33,332 nt of DNA from Dactylosporangium sp. AC04546 (lineage in GTDB: Bacteria > Actinomycetota > Actinomycetes > Mycobacteriales > Micromonosporaceae): the NCBI RefSeq assembly GCF_022095675.1, contig NZ_JAHYSG010000126.1, positions 1-33,332 on the forward strand, given 5' to 3'. The position numbers and the translations under genes are program-made. Of this stretch, positions 15,802-24,421 are shown in pieces. Every line of letters starts with the position of its first letter. Position 1 is the stretch's first letter. The notes under the pieces were generated by a model. It saw only the letters and a list, made by a program, of their open reading frames with translations. It was not told the origin of the DNA and searched no databases.

Positions 15802-15877
15802 GCACGTTCCGTAACCGACACGCAGAGTTTGCCGTGCGCTCTTGACGTGGATTCCGGCGCGCATCACTCTCAGCAAC

Positions 15878-16045
15878 ATGGCTTTGAGGCTGCAGCGGCT
15901 CGACCCCGAGCGGCGTCGCCGGCGGCTCGCGCTGCTGGTGGAACTCGCGGACGCCAAGTCGCTCCGCGAGCGGCTCCATCCCCGCCGGCTGCGGGCCGAC
16001 CGCCTCCGAGAGCTGATCGCGAACCGGCGACGACTCGCCGATTGA
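15878..16045 (+). CDS. Possible small Arg/Leu-rich helical protein
   Basis: A 55-residue frame from an ATG at 15878: MALRLQRLDPE, RRRRRLALLVELADAK, and an end in LRELIANRRRLAD. About 85 percent of its codons end in G or C, as in neighbouring genes, which supports coding. No clear ribosome binding site is present, and a TTG at 15842 gives a longer version. It lies in the gap before the tadA-associated gene. I recognise no family. A basic amphipathic helix could bind nucleic acid, but that is inference. Confidence 0.42.
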   Translation: MALRLQRLDPERRRRRLALLVELADAKSLRERLHPRRLRADRLRELIANRRRLAD

Positions 16046-16127
16046 ACACATCCGGGGCCCTTCGGCCCAACCAACGACCCGCTCGAATAGTGTTCACGCG
16101 TAACGACGAGCACCGACCGGGGGGACC

Positions 16128-16652
16128 GTGTCGCACTTCGCTGCCGCTGTCACGCGCGGCGCCGGGAGCTGGGCCGCTGCCGAGCTCGACCTCAGCGGCG
16201 TCTCCGACATCGAGGAGATCACCGATCGTCTGCGCGACGCCGATCCGGACGCGGCGGTGTCGCTGCTGTTCGTCGAGTCGGATGACACCTATCTGGTGAT
16301 CCTGCGCCTCGACGAGGGGGAGGATCTGCGCGTCTTCGGCTCCGATTCGGTGTTCGCCGAGGAGTCGCGGCTCGGGGCCATCCTCCTCGGCGACATCGAG
16401 GAGCAGCTGCCGGAGATCGCTGCCGCCGACGACGAGGAGGAGTCGGAGGACGAAGACGAGGACGAGCGCCCGTCGGCCGAGCCCGACATCGAGCCGGTCG
16501 GCGATCCGGAGCTGCTGGCCGACCTCGGCATGCCGAGCGGGCGGCTGCTCGAGCTGTGCGCCCAGGAGGGCATGCTGCCGGCCGACCTGACCGCCGAGAT
16601 CTGCCAGGCGATCGGCGCCGGCGACGAGATCGAGGAACTGCGCGAGCTCTGA
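16128..16652 (+). CDS. tRNA adenosine deaminase-associated protein
   Basis: A 174-residue acidic protein: MSHFAAAVTRG, then a strand-rich domain (AVSLLFVESDDTYLVILRLD, EDLRVFGSD) and a run of Glu/Asp (DEEESEDEDEDE). It ends in a helical domain (LLELCAQEGMLPADLTAEIC). It matches the protein always found directly before tadA in actinobacteria. The GTG at 16128 follows GGGGGG. It ends two bases before tadA, so the two are almost certainly cotranscribed and perhaps functionally coupled. Its biochemical role is not established. Confidence 0.9.
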   Translation: MSHFAAAVTRGAGSWAAAELDLSGVSDIEEITDRLRDADPDAAVSLLFVESDDTYLVILRLDEGEDLRVFGSDSVFAEESRLGAILLGDIEEQLPEIAAADDEEESEDEDEDERPSAEPDIEPVGDPELLADLGMPSGRLLELCAQEGMLPADLTAEICQAIGAGDEIEELREL

Positions 16653-16654
16653 GC

Positions 16655-17107
16655 GTGGTGCGACGGTGGGAGCCCCCGATGCGGCGGGCCATCGAGGTGG
16701 CCGCCGGTGCGGGTGCCGACGTGCCGATCGGCGCCGTGATCTTCGGCCCGGACGGCACCGAGCTGGCCGCTGCCCACAACGAGCGCGAGCTCACCGGCGA
16801 CCCGACCGCGCACGCCGAACTGCTGGCGCTGCGGCGGGCCGCGGTACCACTGGATGGTTGGCGCTTGGAGGACTGCGCCCTCGTCGTCACGGTGGAGCCG
16901 TGCACGATGTGTGCCGGGGCGATCGTGCTGGCCCGGGTCGGCACCGTCGTGTTCGGCGCGTGGGAGCCGAAGACCGGAGCCGCCGGCTCGCTGTGGGACG
17001 TCCTGCGCGACCGGCGGCTCACGCACCGGCCGGAGGTGATCGCCGGGGTGCTGGAGAAGGAGTGCTCAGACCTGCTGCGCGAGTTCTTCCGCGGGCACCG
17101 GGGCTAG
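16655..17107 (+). CDS. tadA: tRNA-specific adenosine-34 deaminase
   Basis: A 150-residue zinc deaminase that converts A34 to inosine in tRNA-Arg(ACG), allowing wobble reading. Key residues: the HAE zinc/proton-shuttle motif in TAHAELLALR and the PCTMCAG zinc motif, with DVPIGAVIFG before them and AWEPKTGAAGSL after. The GTG at 16655 is taken as the start because it lies two bases after the preceding stop and the domain begins soon after. GTG at 16658 is an alternative. The 3' end overlaps the convergent thioesterase gene by 42 bp. Confidence 0.93.
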   Translation: MVRRWEPPMRRAIEVAAGAGADVPIGAVIFGPDGTELAAAHNERELTGDPTAHAELLALRRAAVPLDGWRLEDCALVVTVEPCTMCAGAIVLARVGTVVFGAWEPKTGAAGSLWDVLRDRRLTHRPEVIAGVLEKECSDLLREFFRGHRG

Positions 17108-17530
17108 TAGCTCCTGGCAGACCGACCGGGCGTGGTCGCTCCACGGCGCGGGGCGCAGCGTGCGCGGGTCGAGCTTGACGTTGACCCGCCGGCCCTCGGC
17201 GTGGACGGTCTGACCGTCGGCCGAGATGATCCGGAAGCGGTAGACCGCCGAGCTCTCGCCCAGCGACTCCAGCCAGAAGTGCACGCCGATGTCGCCGGTG
17301 CCGCGGACCGGCGTCCGGTACGAGATCGAGTACTCGGCGACGGCGTGCATGACGTCCGACGTGGTCGGGCGGCCGCCGGCGTAGGAGTGGCCGCGCTCCA
17401 CCCACCAGTTGGACAGCGCGCGTTCCAGGAAGACGGCGTAGCGGGCGTTGTGGACGATGCCCATCGCGTCCAGGTCGTCGAAGTGGACGGTGAAGGGCTC
17501 GACGTGTCCGACGGCTTCGATGGTGGTCAA
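17066..17530 (-). CDS. Acyl-CoA thioesterase, 4HBT hotdog fold (YbgC/FadM type)
   Basis: A 154-residue hotdog-fold enzyme. The motif FDDLDAMGIVHNARYAVFLE holds the catalytic Asp of the 4-hydroxybenzoyl-CoA thioesterase type, followed by the long hotdog helix and the strand pattern YRTPVRGTGDIGVHFWLE. It should hydrolyse acyl-CoA thioesters; chain length is unknown. The start is TTG at 17530, supported by GGAGG five bases upstream. It lies one base after the TetR stop, so the two genes form a unit probably controlled by that TetR protein. The 3' end overlaps tadA. Confidence 0.92.
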   Translation of the reverse strand: MTTIEAVGHVEPFTVHFDDLDAMGIVHNARYAVFLERALSNWWVERGHSYAGGRPTTSDVMHAVAEYSISYRTPVRGTGDIGVHFWLESLGESSAVYRFRIISADGQTVHAEGRRVNVKLDPRTLRPAPWSDHARSVCQELLAPVPAEELAQQV

Positions 17531-17531
17531 C

Positions 17532-18167
17532 TCAACCTCCGGCAGGGAGTAGGTCAGGAGTCGGGCTCAGGCCGCGCAGCCGCACCAGGGCGGCCGTGCG
17601 GGCGTAGGTGAGGATCTCGTCCGAGTCGAGCAGCCGCGACTCGTAGACGGCCGCGGTGCCGTGCGCGTTGAGCTCGAACGACAGCTGGGCCGGGTCGACG
17701 TCGGCCCGCAGCTCGCCGAGCTCGATCGCCTCGGTGATGAGCCGCTCCAGCAGGACGTGCCAATCGGTCAACGCGGCGGTCAGCGCGTCCCGGACGGCGC
17801 CGGGCCGAGCGACGTACTCGAACTGGGCATTGCAGAAGAAGCACCCGCCCGGCAGGGCGCCCGAGAAGATGTCGCGCAGGCGGTAGTCGTGCAGCGCCCA
17901 CAGCCGCCGGAGCCCGCGCGGCTCGTGCAGGGCCGGGCGGATGACGACGTCGCTGAACCGCCGCTGCGCGTGGCCGACCGCGGCGAGCTGGAGCTCCTCC
18001 TTGGTCCGCCAGTGCGCGAACAGGCCCGACTTGCTGACTCCGAGCCGGTCGGCGAGCTGGCTCAGGGAGAGCCCGTCGAGGCCGGACTCGGTGGCGAGCA
18101 CCACGGCGGCGTCGAGCGCGGCGGCGCGGGCCCGCTCGCCGCGGACCAGGCGTCCGTCAACGGTCAT
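17532..18167 (-). CDS. TetR/AcrR-family transcriptional regulator
   Basis: A 211-residue repressor. The N-terminal helix-turn-helix is typical: ALDAAVVLATESGLDGLSLS, QLADRLGVSKSGLFAHWRTK, then EELQLAAV. The C-terminal ligand-binding half includes GGCFFCNAQFEY, a two-cysteine segment common in one TetR_C subfamily. It is directly upstream of the thioesterase gene, so it may sense a fatty acyl ligand and control its own operon; that is inference. A 12-bp palindrome at 18190-18201, 23 bases before its ATG, is a likely operator. Confidence 0.93.
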   Translation of the reverse strand: MTVDGRLVRGERARAAALDAAVVLATESGLDGLSLSQLADRLGVSKSGLFAHWRTKEELQLAAVGHAQRRFSDVVIRPALHEPRGLRRLWALHDYRLRDIFSGALPGGCFFCNAQFEYVARPGAVRDALTAALTDWHVLLERLITEAIELGELRADVDPAQLSFELNAHGTAAVYESRLLDSDEILTYARTAALVRLRGLSPTPDLLPAGG

Positions 18168-18189
18168 GCGCTGACGGTACCAACAATGC

Positions 18190-18201
18190 GACCGATCGGT
18201 C
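18190..18201. promoter_or_regulatory. TetR operator palindrome
   Basis: GACCGATCGGTC is a perfect 12-bp palindrome directly upstream of the TetR gene, extended by a further CGGTC half. The ACCGNNCGGT type of site is typical of TetR/AcrR autoregulation. It lies in the 36-bp gap between the TetR start and the histidine kinase stop, so it controls the TetR-thioesterase unit. Confidence 0.7.
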
Positions 18202-18203
18202 GG

Positions 18204-19313
18204 TCATTTTCTTGTGGGCAGCGTCACCGTCACCGTCAGCCCGCCACCGTCGCGCGGCTTCGCGTCAACCGTGCCGCCGTGGGCGACCGCCACCGACCGG
18301 ACGATCGACAGCCCGAGGCCGGTGCCGTGCGCCGAGCCCGTCCGCGAGCGCAGCCGCCGAAACGGCTCGAAGAGCCCCGGGATCTCGTAGGGCGGGACGA
18401 CCGGCCCGGTGTTCGAGACCGTCACCCAGGTCGGGCCGGTCGAGACCCAGACCTGCCCGCCGGGCACGTTGTAGGCGAGCGCATTGTCGACGAGGTTCTG
18501 CACGACCCGCTCCAGCAGCACCGGATCGCCGACGGCGGGGGCATCGTCGAACGACACGCTGATCGGACGGTCGCCGACGACGTGCCGGGCCACCTCGGCC
18601 AGGTCGACCGGGTCGTGCACGGTCAGCGCCTGCTCGGATGCCACCAGGGTCAGCAGCCCGTCGATGAGCCGCTCGTGCCGGGCGTTGACGGCCAGCAGCG
18701 TCTCCCCCAGCTGCACCAGCTCCGGCGGCGGCGACGGCCGCCCCAGCGCGACCTCGATCAGCGTCCGGTTGATCGTCAGCGGCGTGCGCAGCTCGTGCGA
18801 GGCGTTCGCGGCGAACCGGCGCTGCCCGTCGAAGGCCTGGTCGAGCCGCTCCAGCATGGAGTCGAACGTGTCGGCGAGCTCCTTGATCTCGTCGGCCGGC
18901 CCGTGCAGCGCGATCCGCTCGTGCAGGCTGCCGCCGGCCACCCGGCGGGCGGTCTCGGTGATGCGATGCACCGGGCGCAGCGCCCGCTCGGCCATGAGCC
19001 AGCCGACCCCGACGCCGATGACGGTCACCAGGCCGAGCGCGATCGAGCCCTGGGTGATGAGCGCGTCGAGGGTGTCCTGCTCGATCCGCTCCTGGCGCGC
19101 CTGGAGGTCCTTGAGGATCTCGTTGACCCGGATCGACTGGTCGCCCATCCCCACCTTGAGCTCGGCCGGCAGGGTCGACACCGAGCCCGAGTTGCGCTGG
19201 TGGATGTTCTGCTTGACCAGCACGTACGTCAGCCCGAGCAGGATCGTGCCGCCGACCAGGAAGAGCACGCCGTAGAGCAGCGTGAGCCGGGTCCGGATGC
19301 CGAGGTGCCTCAT
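18204..19313 (-). CDS. Sensor histidine kinase
   Basis: A 369-residue membrane kinase. Two membrane helices (residues about 11-33 and 89-107) enclose a small extracellular sensor of about 55 residues. A HAMP domain follows (ERALRPVHRITETARRVAGG), then the phospho-accepting His173 in ANASHELRTPL. The ATPase domain has the N box QNLVDNALAYN and G box GTGLGLSIVRSVA. The ATG overlaps the response regulator stop (ATGA), so the pair is translationally coupled. It should phosphorylate that regulator. The divergent export operon at 20056 is the natural target, with cell-envelope stress a plausible signal. Confidence 0.95.
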   Translation of the reverse strand: MRHLGIRTRLTLLYGVLFLVGGTILLGLTYVLVKQNIHQRNSGSVSTLPAELKVGMGDQSIRVNEILKDLQARQERIEQDTLDALITQGSIALGLVTVIGVGVGWLMAERALRPVHRITETARRVAGGSLHERIALHGPADEIKELADTFDSMLERLDQAFDGQRRFAANASHELRTPLTINRTLIEVALGRPSPPPELVQLGETLLAVNARHERLIDGLLTLVASEQALTVHDPVDLAEVARHVVGDRPISVSFDDAPAVGDPVLLERVVQNLVDNALAYNVPGGQVWVSTGPTWVTVSNTGPVVPPYEIPGLFEPFRRLRSRTGSAHGTGLGLSIVRSVAVAHGGTVDAKPRDGGGLTVTVTLPTRK

Positions 19314-19975
19314 CGGATCTGGTACCCCACACCGGCGACGGTCTCGACGACCGGCGGGTCGCCGAGCTTGCGCCGCAGGGTCATCACCGTCACCCGGAGC
19401 ACGTTGGTGAACGGGTCGATGTGCTCGTCCCACGCGCGCTCCAGCAACTGCTCCGCCGAGACCACCGCGCCGTCCGCCCGCAGGAGCTCCTCCAGTACCG
19501 CGAACTCCTTGCGGGTCAGGGCAACGTAATGCCCGCCGCGGAAGACCTCGCGCCGGTTCGGGTCGAGGCGCAGGTCCCCGCGCTCCAGCACCGGCGGGGT
19601 GGCGGCCCGCGCCCGCCGGCCCAGCGCCCGCACCCGGGCGACGAGCTCGGCGAACGCGAACGGCTTGCCCAGGTAGTCGTCGGCGCCCAGGGCCAGCCCG
19701 TCGACCCGGTCCGCCACCGCCGACGCGGCCGTCAGCATGAGGATCCGCGTCTCCGGCATGGCGCTCGCCACCTGGCGGCACACCTCGTCGCCGTGCACCT
19801 CGGGCAGGTCGCGGTCGAGGACCACCACGTCGTACTCGTTGACGCCGAGCCGCTGCAGCGCGCCGTCACCGTCGTAGGCCACGTCGACCGCGAACGACTC
19901 CCGCCGGAGCCCCTCCGCCACCGCGTCGGCCAGCAGCTGTTCGTCTTCCACCACGAGAACCCGCACGCCGTCCAT
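19310..19975 (-). CDS. OmpR-family response regulator
   Basis: A 221-residue regulator. The receiver domain has acidic residues in VVEDEQ, the phospho-accepting Asp54 in VVVLDRDLPEVHG, and the conserved Lys104 in GADDYLGKPFAFAELVAR. The C-terminal winged helix carries LTRKEFAVLEELLRADGAVV and the ending VRVTVMTLRRKLG-type recognition region, with VAGVGYQIR at the end. The ATG at 19975 begins the receiver domain; the frame continues upstream without support. It is divergent from the lipoprotein-adaptor-ABC operon at 20056, with an 80-bp shared promoter region, and probably controls it. Confidence 0.95.
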   Translation of the reverse strand: MDGVRVLVVEDEQLLADAVAEGLRRESFAVDVAYDGDGALQRLGVNEYDVVVLDRDLPEVHGDEVCRQVASAMPETRILMLTAASAVADRVDGLALGADDYLGKPFAFAELVARVRALGRRARAATPPVLERGDLRLDPNRREVFRGGHYVALTRKEFAVLEELLRADGAVVSAEQLLERAWDEHIDPFTNVLRVTVMTLRRKLGDPPVVETVAGVGYQIR

Positions 19976-20055
19976 GGTGCCGCCAAGGGCTGTAAGCGCG
20001 GGATAAGTTGCCCGGCTGACGGCCGTCTTATGGCCGCTGCCCTGCACTGTCCGGC

Positions 20056-20532
20056 ATGAAGAAGACCATTGTCCTGCTGACGTTGCTGCTGCTGGCGGCC
20101 TGCTCGCCGGCGCACGGACCGTCGGTGGCCAGCGCCGGCGGAGGTCCGTCGGTGTCGGCCTCCCCGTCCGCCGACAAGGCCGAGGCCAACCGGCGGTTCG
20201 CCAAATGTATGCGGGAGCACGGCGTCGACGTGCCCGACCCTGGCCCGGACGGCAATCTCACCATCGCGACGGGGGCCGACCGCTCGAAGGTGCTCGAGGC
20301 GAGCGAGGCCTGCCAGGAGTTCCTGCCCAACGGCGGGGCGCTGAAGAACCTCTCGCCCGAGCAGCTGGAGCAGGCCCGCGCGTTCGCCAAGTGCATGCGC
20401 GAGCACGGCGTCAACATGCCGGACCCCGACCCGAACACGGGGCTCAGCTCGTTCCTGAAGAGCGACATCGACGTCAACAGCCCGGCCTTCAAGGCGGCGG
20501 CGGAGGCCTGCAAGGGGACGGTGGGCCGGTGA
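20056..20532 (+). CDS. Secreted lipoprotein with tandem FAKCMREHG repeats
   Basis: A 158-residue lipoprotein: MKKTIVLLTLLLLAAC, with lipid-modified Cys16. After a Ser/Gly/Pro-rich linker come two similar units. Each starts FAKCMREHGV followed by (D/N)(V/M)PDP and ends about 35-39 residues later with E(A)xx AC. That places Cys51/Cys86 in the first unit and Cys113/Cys152 in the second, which may form disulfides outside the cell. This protein type recurs in actinomycete MacAB-like operons, but its job is unknown. Its stop overlaps the adaptor start (GTGA), so it is the first gene of a coupled operon opposite the two-component system. Confidence 0.85.
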   Translation: MKKTIVLLTLLLLAACSPAHGPSVASAGGGPSVSASPSADKAEANRRFAKCMREHGVDVPDPGPDGNLTIATGADRSKVLEASEACQEFLPNGGALKNLSPEQLEQARAFAKCMREHGVNMPDPDPNTGLSSFLKSDIDVNSPAFKAAAEACKGTVGR

Positions 20533-21551
20533 AGCGCCTCTGGTGGCTGCTGGCGCTCCCGGTGGTCTTCGCCGGCGCGATCTTCTATCCGCGGCACGCC
20601 GATCCGGCGCCGGCGGTGAAGCCGTCAACCACCAAGATCACCCGGGGAACGCTGACCGTGACCGAGGACGTGGACGGGACCCTCGGCTTCGGCACGGCCA
20701 CGACCGTCGTCGGGCGGCTGCCGGGCATGGTCACCGGGCTGCCGGGAGAGGGCACCACGGTGCAGCGAGGGCAGCAGTTGTACCGCGTGGACGGCGGGCC
20801 GGTGCTCCTCTGGTACGGGACGGCCCCGCTGTACCGCACGCTGAAGCCCGGCGACGAGGGCGCGGACGTCGCCATGTTCGAGGCCGGGCTGGCGGCACTC
20901 GGATACAAGGGGTTCACGGCCGACGACTCCTACACCTCGGCCACCGCCGACGCCGTGCGCGACTGGCAGGAGTCGCTGGGGCTGCCCCGCACCGGGACCG
21001 TCGAGGTGGGCCGGATCGTCGTCGCGCCGGGCGCGGTACGCGTCGGCCAGGTCCGGGCCCACCTCGGCGACAACGCCACGACGGCGGTCCTCGACTGGAC
21101 CGGCTCCGCTCGCGTGGTGACGGTGCGGCTCGACGTCACCAAGCAGGAGCTCGCGTCGGTCGGGGACGCGGCCAGGGTACGACTGCCCAATGACACCGTC
21201 GTCGACGGCACCATCAGCGCGATCGGCGCGGTCGCCACCGCGTCGGTCCAGGGCAACACCACGACCGTGACCGTGGACGTCACCGTGACCCTGGCCGCGC
21301 AGGACAAGCTGGGCACGTACGACGCCGCGCCGGTCGACGTGACCCTCGTGTCGGAGTCCCGCGAGAACGTCCTGACCGTGCCGGTCGCCGCGCTCGTCGC
21401 GCTCGCCGAGGGCGGCTACGGCCTGCAGATCGTCAACGACGCCGGCGGCGTGCGCACGGTCGCGGTCAAGACGGGCCTGTTCGCCGCCGGCCGGGTCGAG
21501 GTCTCCGGCGCCGACCTGTCCGAAGGCCTGACCGTCGGGGTGGCCGCATGA
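20529..21551 (+). CDS. MacA-like adaptor (membrane fusion) protein with peptidoglycan-binding domain
   Basis: A 340-residue exported protein with an N-terminal signal anchor ([18 protein letters not shown]). The barrel-sandwich part is seen at [19 protein letters not shown] and [18 protein letters not shown]. Inserted is a PG_binding_1 domain ([20 protein letters not shown] to [17 protein letters not shown]), then beta-barrel strands and a C-terminal membrane-proximal domain. The GTG at 20529 overlaps the lipoprotein stop, and its own stop overlaps the ATPase start (ATGA). It should link the ABC permease to substrates or cell wall in a monoderm envelope. Confidence 0.9.
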   Translation: MKRLWWLLALPVVFAGAIFYPRHADPAPAVKPSTTKITRGTLTVTEDVDGTLGFGTATTVVGRLPGMVTGLPGEGTTVQRGQQLYRVDGGPVLLWYGTAPLYRTLKPGDEGADVAMFEAGLAALGYKGFTADDSYTSATADAVRDWQESLGLPRTGTVEVGRIVVAPGAVRVGQVRAHLGDNATTAVLDWTGSARVVTVRLDVTKQELASVGDAARVRLPNDTVVDGTISAIGAVATASVQGNTTTVTVDVTVTLAAQDKLGTYDAAPVDVTLVSESRENVLTVPVAALVALAEGGYGLQIVNDAGGVRTVAVKTGLFAAGRVEVSGADLSEGLTVGVAA

Positions 21552-22195
21552 TCTGCCTGCGTGACGTGCGGAAGGTGTACCCCGGGGGCGTCACGGCGCT
21601 GGACGGCGTCGACCTCGACGTCGCGGCCGGGGAGATGGTCGCCATCGTCGGGCCGTCCGGCTCGGGGAAGTCGACGATGCTGCACCTCATCGGCACGCTC
21701 GACCGCCCCTCGTCCGGGACGGTGTCGGTCGCCGGGCAGGACGTCGCCGCGCTCGGCGACGCCGGGCTGAGCCGGCTGCGGGCCACCGCGATCGGCTTCG
21801 TGTTCCAGCAGTTCCACCTGGCGGCCGGGGTACCGGCGCTGGACAATGTGGCCGACGGGCTGCTGTATTCCGGCGTGCCGTTCCGCGATCGCCGGCGCCG
21901 TGCGGCCGCGGCGCTGGAGCGGGTCGGGCTGGCCCACCGCGTCGACCACAAGCCGCACCAGCTCTCCGGCGGCGAGCGCCAGCGGGTCGCGGTGGCGCGG
22001 GCACTGGTCGGGTCGCCGTCGGTGCTGCTCGCCGACGAGCCGACGGGCAACCTGGACTCGGTCTCCGGTCGCGTCGTGCTGGACCTGCTCCTGTCGCTGG
22101 AGGGGACGACGGTCGTGATGATCACTCACGACCGGGAGATCGCCGCGACGCTGCCCCGCCGGGTCGAGATGCGCGACGGAAGGATCGTCGGATGA
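21548..22195 (+). CDS. MacB/LolD-type ABC transporter ATP-binding protein
   Basis: A 215-residue ATPase with Walker [11 protein letters not shown]-loop FVFQQFHL, signature [15 protein letters not shown], Walker [13 protein letters not shown] and H-loop ITHD. The sequence family ([21 protein letters not shown]) is that of MacB/LolD/FtsE-like exporters, which power FtsX-type permeases. It overlaps the adaptor stop and the permease start by four bases each. With them it forms one export machine at the cytoplasmic membrane. The substrate may be a peptide, lipid or antibiotic and is not evident. Confidence 0.95.
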   Translation: MICLRDVRKVYPGGVTALDGVDLDVAAGEMVAIVGPSGSGKSTMLHLIGTLDRPSSGTVSVAGQDVAALGDAGLSRLRATAIGFVFQQFHLAAGVPALDNVADGLLYSGVPFRDRRRRAAAALERVGLAHRVDHKPHQLSGGERQRVAVARALVGSPSVLLADEPTGNLDSVSGRVVLDLLLSLEGTTVVMITHDREIAATLPRRVEMRDGRIVG

Positions 22196-23364
22196 GGCTG
22201 TCGTTCTGGGACGTCGTTCGGGTCGGCGGGTCCGGCCTGCGGACGCGGCCGCTGCGGGTCGTGCTGTCGGCCCTCGGCATCGCGATCGGCATCGCGGCGA
22301 TGGTGGCCGTCGTCGGGATCTCCACGTCCAGCCGCGCGCAGCTCGAGCAGGAGCTGGATGCTCTCGGTACCAACCTGTTGACCGCCGGACCGGGCAAGTC
22401 CTTCTTCGGCGACTCCTCGCACCTGCCGTCCTCGGCGGAGGCGATGGTCGCCCGCATCGGCCCGGTGACGTCGGTGTCCGCGACCGGTCAGGTGACGACG
22501 GCCCACGTCTACCGCACCGACCGCATTCCGGCCGCCGAGTCGGGCGGCATCGCGGTGCTGGCCGCGCGGCCCGGCCTGCTGGGCACCGTCGGGGCCACGG
22601 TCAGCACCGGCACCTGGCTGACCGCGCCCACCTACCCGACCGTGGTCCTGGGCTCCCGCGCGGCGGCGCTGCTCGGCCTCCAGGACGGCCTGGGCCTCAC
22701 GGTCTGGCTCGGCGACCACTGGTTCACGGTCGTCGGGATTCTCCATCCGGTACCCCTGGTGCCGGCCCTCGACACCGCCGCGCTCATCGGCTGGCCGGCG
22801 GCCGAGCAGGTCCTCGGCTTCGACGGGTACGCGACGACGATCTACGCCCGCGCCCGCGACGACGCCGTCACCGCGGTCGCCGACGTCCTGGCCGCCACCG
22901 CGAACCCGTCGGCGCCCAACGAGGTGCAGGTCTCGCGCCCCTCCGACGCCCTGGCCGCCCGCGAGGCGACCGACGCGGCGTTCACCGGCCTGCTCCTCGG
23001 CCTCGGCGCGGTGGCCCTGCTCGTCGGCGGCGTCGGGGTGGCCAACACAATGGTCATCTCGGTGCTCGAACGCCGCGCCGAGATCGGCCTGCGCCGCTCG
23101 CTCGGAGCGACGCGCGGCCAGATCCGGCTCCAGTTCCTGACCGAGTCGCTGCTGCTGTCTGTGCTGGGCGGCCTGGCCGGCGTGCTCTTCGGCGTGCTGG
23201 TCACGCTGGCCTACGCGGCCTGGCGGGACTGGCTGTTCGTCGTGCCGCTCTGGGCGGTTGTCGGGGTCTTCGCCGTGACGCTGGTCGTCGGCGCCCTGGC
23301 GGGCCTCTACCCGGCTGTCCGGGCGGCCCGCCTCTCCCCCACGGTCGCGCTGGCGGCTAGCTGA
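22192..23364 (+). CDS. MacB/FtsX-type ABC transporter permease
   Basis: A 390-residue permease. The first transmembrane helix ([20 protein letters not shown]) is followed by a large extracellular domain (about residues 45-260). Three more helices follow: [40 protein letters not shown] and a last one ending [37 protein letters not shown] is the FtsX/MacB coupling signature. The ATG overlaps the ATPase stop. The 3' end overlaps the convergent deoD stop by eight bases. Confidence 0.94.
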   Translation: MRLSFWDVVRVGGSGLRTRPLRVVLSALGIAIGIAAMVAVVGISTSSRAQLEQELDALGTNLLTAGPGKSFFGDSSHLPSSAEAMVARIGPVTSVSATGQVTTAHVYRTDRIPAAESGGIAVLAARPGLLGTVGATVSTGTWLTAPTYPTVVLGSRAAALLGLQDGLGLTVWLGDHWFTVVGILHPVPLVPALDTAALIGWPAAEQVLGFDGYATTIYARARDDAVTAVADVLAATANPSAPNEVQVSRPSDALAAREATDAAFTGLLLGLGAVALLVGGVGVANTMVISVLERRAEIGLRRSLGATRGQIRLQFLTESLLLSVLGGLAGVLFGVLVTLAYAAWRDWLFVVPLWAVVGVFAVTLVVGALAGLYPAVRAARLSPTVALAAS

Positions 23365-24064
23365 TGATGGTCCGCAGCGCGACCTCGACCATCTGCCCGA
23401 AGGTCTGCTCCCGCTCCTGGGCGGTGGTCCGCTCGCCGGTCTTGATGTGGTCGCTGACGGTCAGCAGGGTCAGCGCCTTGGCCCCGAACCGCGCGGCGAT
23501 CGTGTAGATGGCCGCGGACTCCATCTCGACGGCGAGCACCCCGTAGTCGGCGAGACGGTCGTAGAGGTCGGGCCGGTCGGTGTAGAACGCGTCGGCGGCC
23601 AGGATCGGCCCGACCCGCATCTCGATCCCTTGCTGCTTCGCGACATCGACGGCCGTCCGCAGCAGCTCGAAGTCCGCCACCGGCGCGTAGTCGATGAGCC
23701 CGTCGAACCGCTGCCGGTTCATCATGGAGTCGGTGCTGGACCCGATGGCGGCCACCACGTCGCGCAGCTTGAGCGACTCGACGAGCGCCCCGCAGCTGCC
23801 GACCCGGATCAGCCTCTTGACCCCGTAGTCGTTGATCAGCTCGTGGGTGTAGATGCTGGCACTGGGCATGCCCATGCCGGACCCTTGGACGGATACCTCG
23901 ACCCCATGATAGGTCCCGGTGAACCCGAGCATGTTCCGCACGGTCGAGTAGCAACGGGCGTCTTTGAGGAAGGTTTCGGCGATCCACTTGGCCCGGAGGG
24001 GGTCGCCGGGCAGCAGGACCCGCTCCGCGATCTCACCGGCCTGGGCCCCGATGTGCGTGCTCAT
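23357..24064 (-). CDS. deoD: Purine-nucleoside phosphorylase, hexameric type
   Basis: A 235-residue enzyme that splits purine (deoxy)nucleosides with phosphate. Signatures: [20 protein letters not shown] (quoted start, with the active-site His), [47 protein letters not shown], and the catalytic Asp in [10 protein letters not shown]. The length is typical of the bacterial DeoD family. The frame is open upstream, but the ATG at 24064 matches the family start. No other nucleoside-salvage gene is next to it. It diverges from tRNA-Ser(CGA). Confidence 0.96.
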   Translation of the reverse strand: MSTHIGAQAGEIAERVLLPGDPLRAKWIAETFLKDARCYSTVRNMLGFTGTYHGVEVSVQGSGMGMPSASIYTHELINDYGVKRLIRVGSCGALVESLKLRDVVAAIGSSTDSMMNRQRFDGLIDYAPVADFELLRTAVDVAKQQGIEMRVGPILAADAFYTDRPDLYDRLADYGVLAVEMESAAIYTIAARFGAKALTLLTVSDHIKTGERTTAQEREQTFGQMVEVALRTIIS

Positions 24065-24131
24065 ACCCACGATCCTGCCAAATGCCGGTCCCCCGTGTGG
24101 GACGGGTGGGGGGTCATGTAAGGTCTTCGGC

Positions 24132-24218
24132 GGTGGCGTGTCCGAGTGGCCTAAGGAGCACGCCTCGAAAGCGTGTGAGGGTTTACGCCCTCCCGGGGTT
24201 CGAATCCCCGCGCCACCG
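24132..24218 (+). tRNA. tRNA-Ser, anticodon CGA
   Basis: A complete cloverleaf. The acceptor is GGTGGCG/CGCCACC with discriminator G. The anticodon stem is CACGC/GCGTG with loop CTCGAAA. The long variable arm has GAGGG/CCCTC, and the T arm is CGGGG-TTCGAAT-CCCCG. CCA is not encoded. A TAAGGT hexamer lies just upstream. Its 3' end forms the left copy of a 29-bp direct repeat, the usual place for site-specific integration. The tRNA is intact. Confidence 0.97.
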
Positions 24219-24222
24219 CCCT
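24194..24222 (+). repeat. Left 29-bp direct repeat (tRNA 3' end, attL-like)
   Basis: The 29 bases from the T arm through the acceptor 3' strand plus CCCT are repeated perfectly at 26355-26383. The copies are 2161 bp apart. tRNA 3' ends with a partial downstream copy are the classic product of tyrosine-recombinase integration. Confidence 0.9.
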
Positions 24223-24235
24223 TGGCCAGCAGAAA

Positions 24236-24268
24236 CGCCCGGTCCGTCAATCACGACGGAGCCGGGCG
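24236..24268 (+). terminator. Hairpin terminator after tRNA-Ser(CGA)
   Basis: CGCCCGG-(T)-CCGTC (from 24236) pairs with GACGG-(AG)-CCGGGCG (to 24268) around AATCAC. It lies 18 bases after the tRNA. A diverged but recognisable relative of this stretch occurs after the right repeat at 26396-26437. Confidence 0.7.
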
Positions 24269-24421
24269 TCCCGCTTTCAGTCTCATTTCGTCTCAGTTGG
24301 AATCGCCGCCGCGTGGGCGGGAGGGCGCCTTGGTGCCGCCTTCATAGGCGTCAGAAGAAGCTCGACCCACATCCGGCGTTCTTCCGTCATCTCCTATGGG
24401 GTTTGCGTTGCCACGCCTGCG

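Noticed and set aside
20205..20528. Longer N-terminus for the adaptor gene at 20529
   Set aside because: The upstream in-frame stretch is the shadow of the lipoprotein gene. The GTG at 20529 gives a proper signal anchor and a GTGA coupling overlap.
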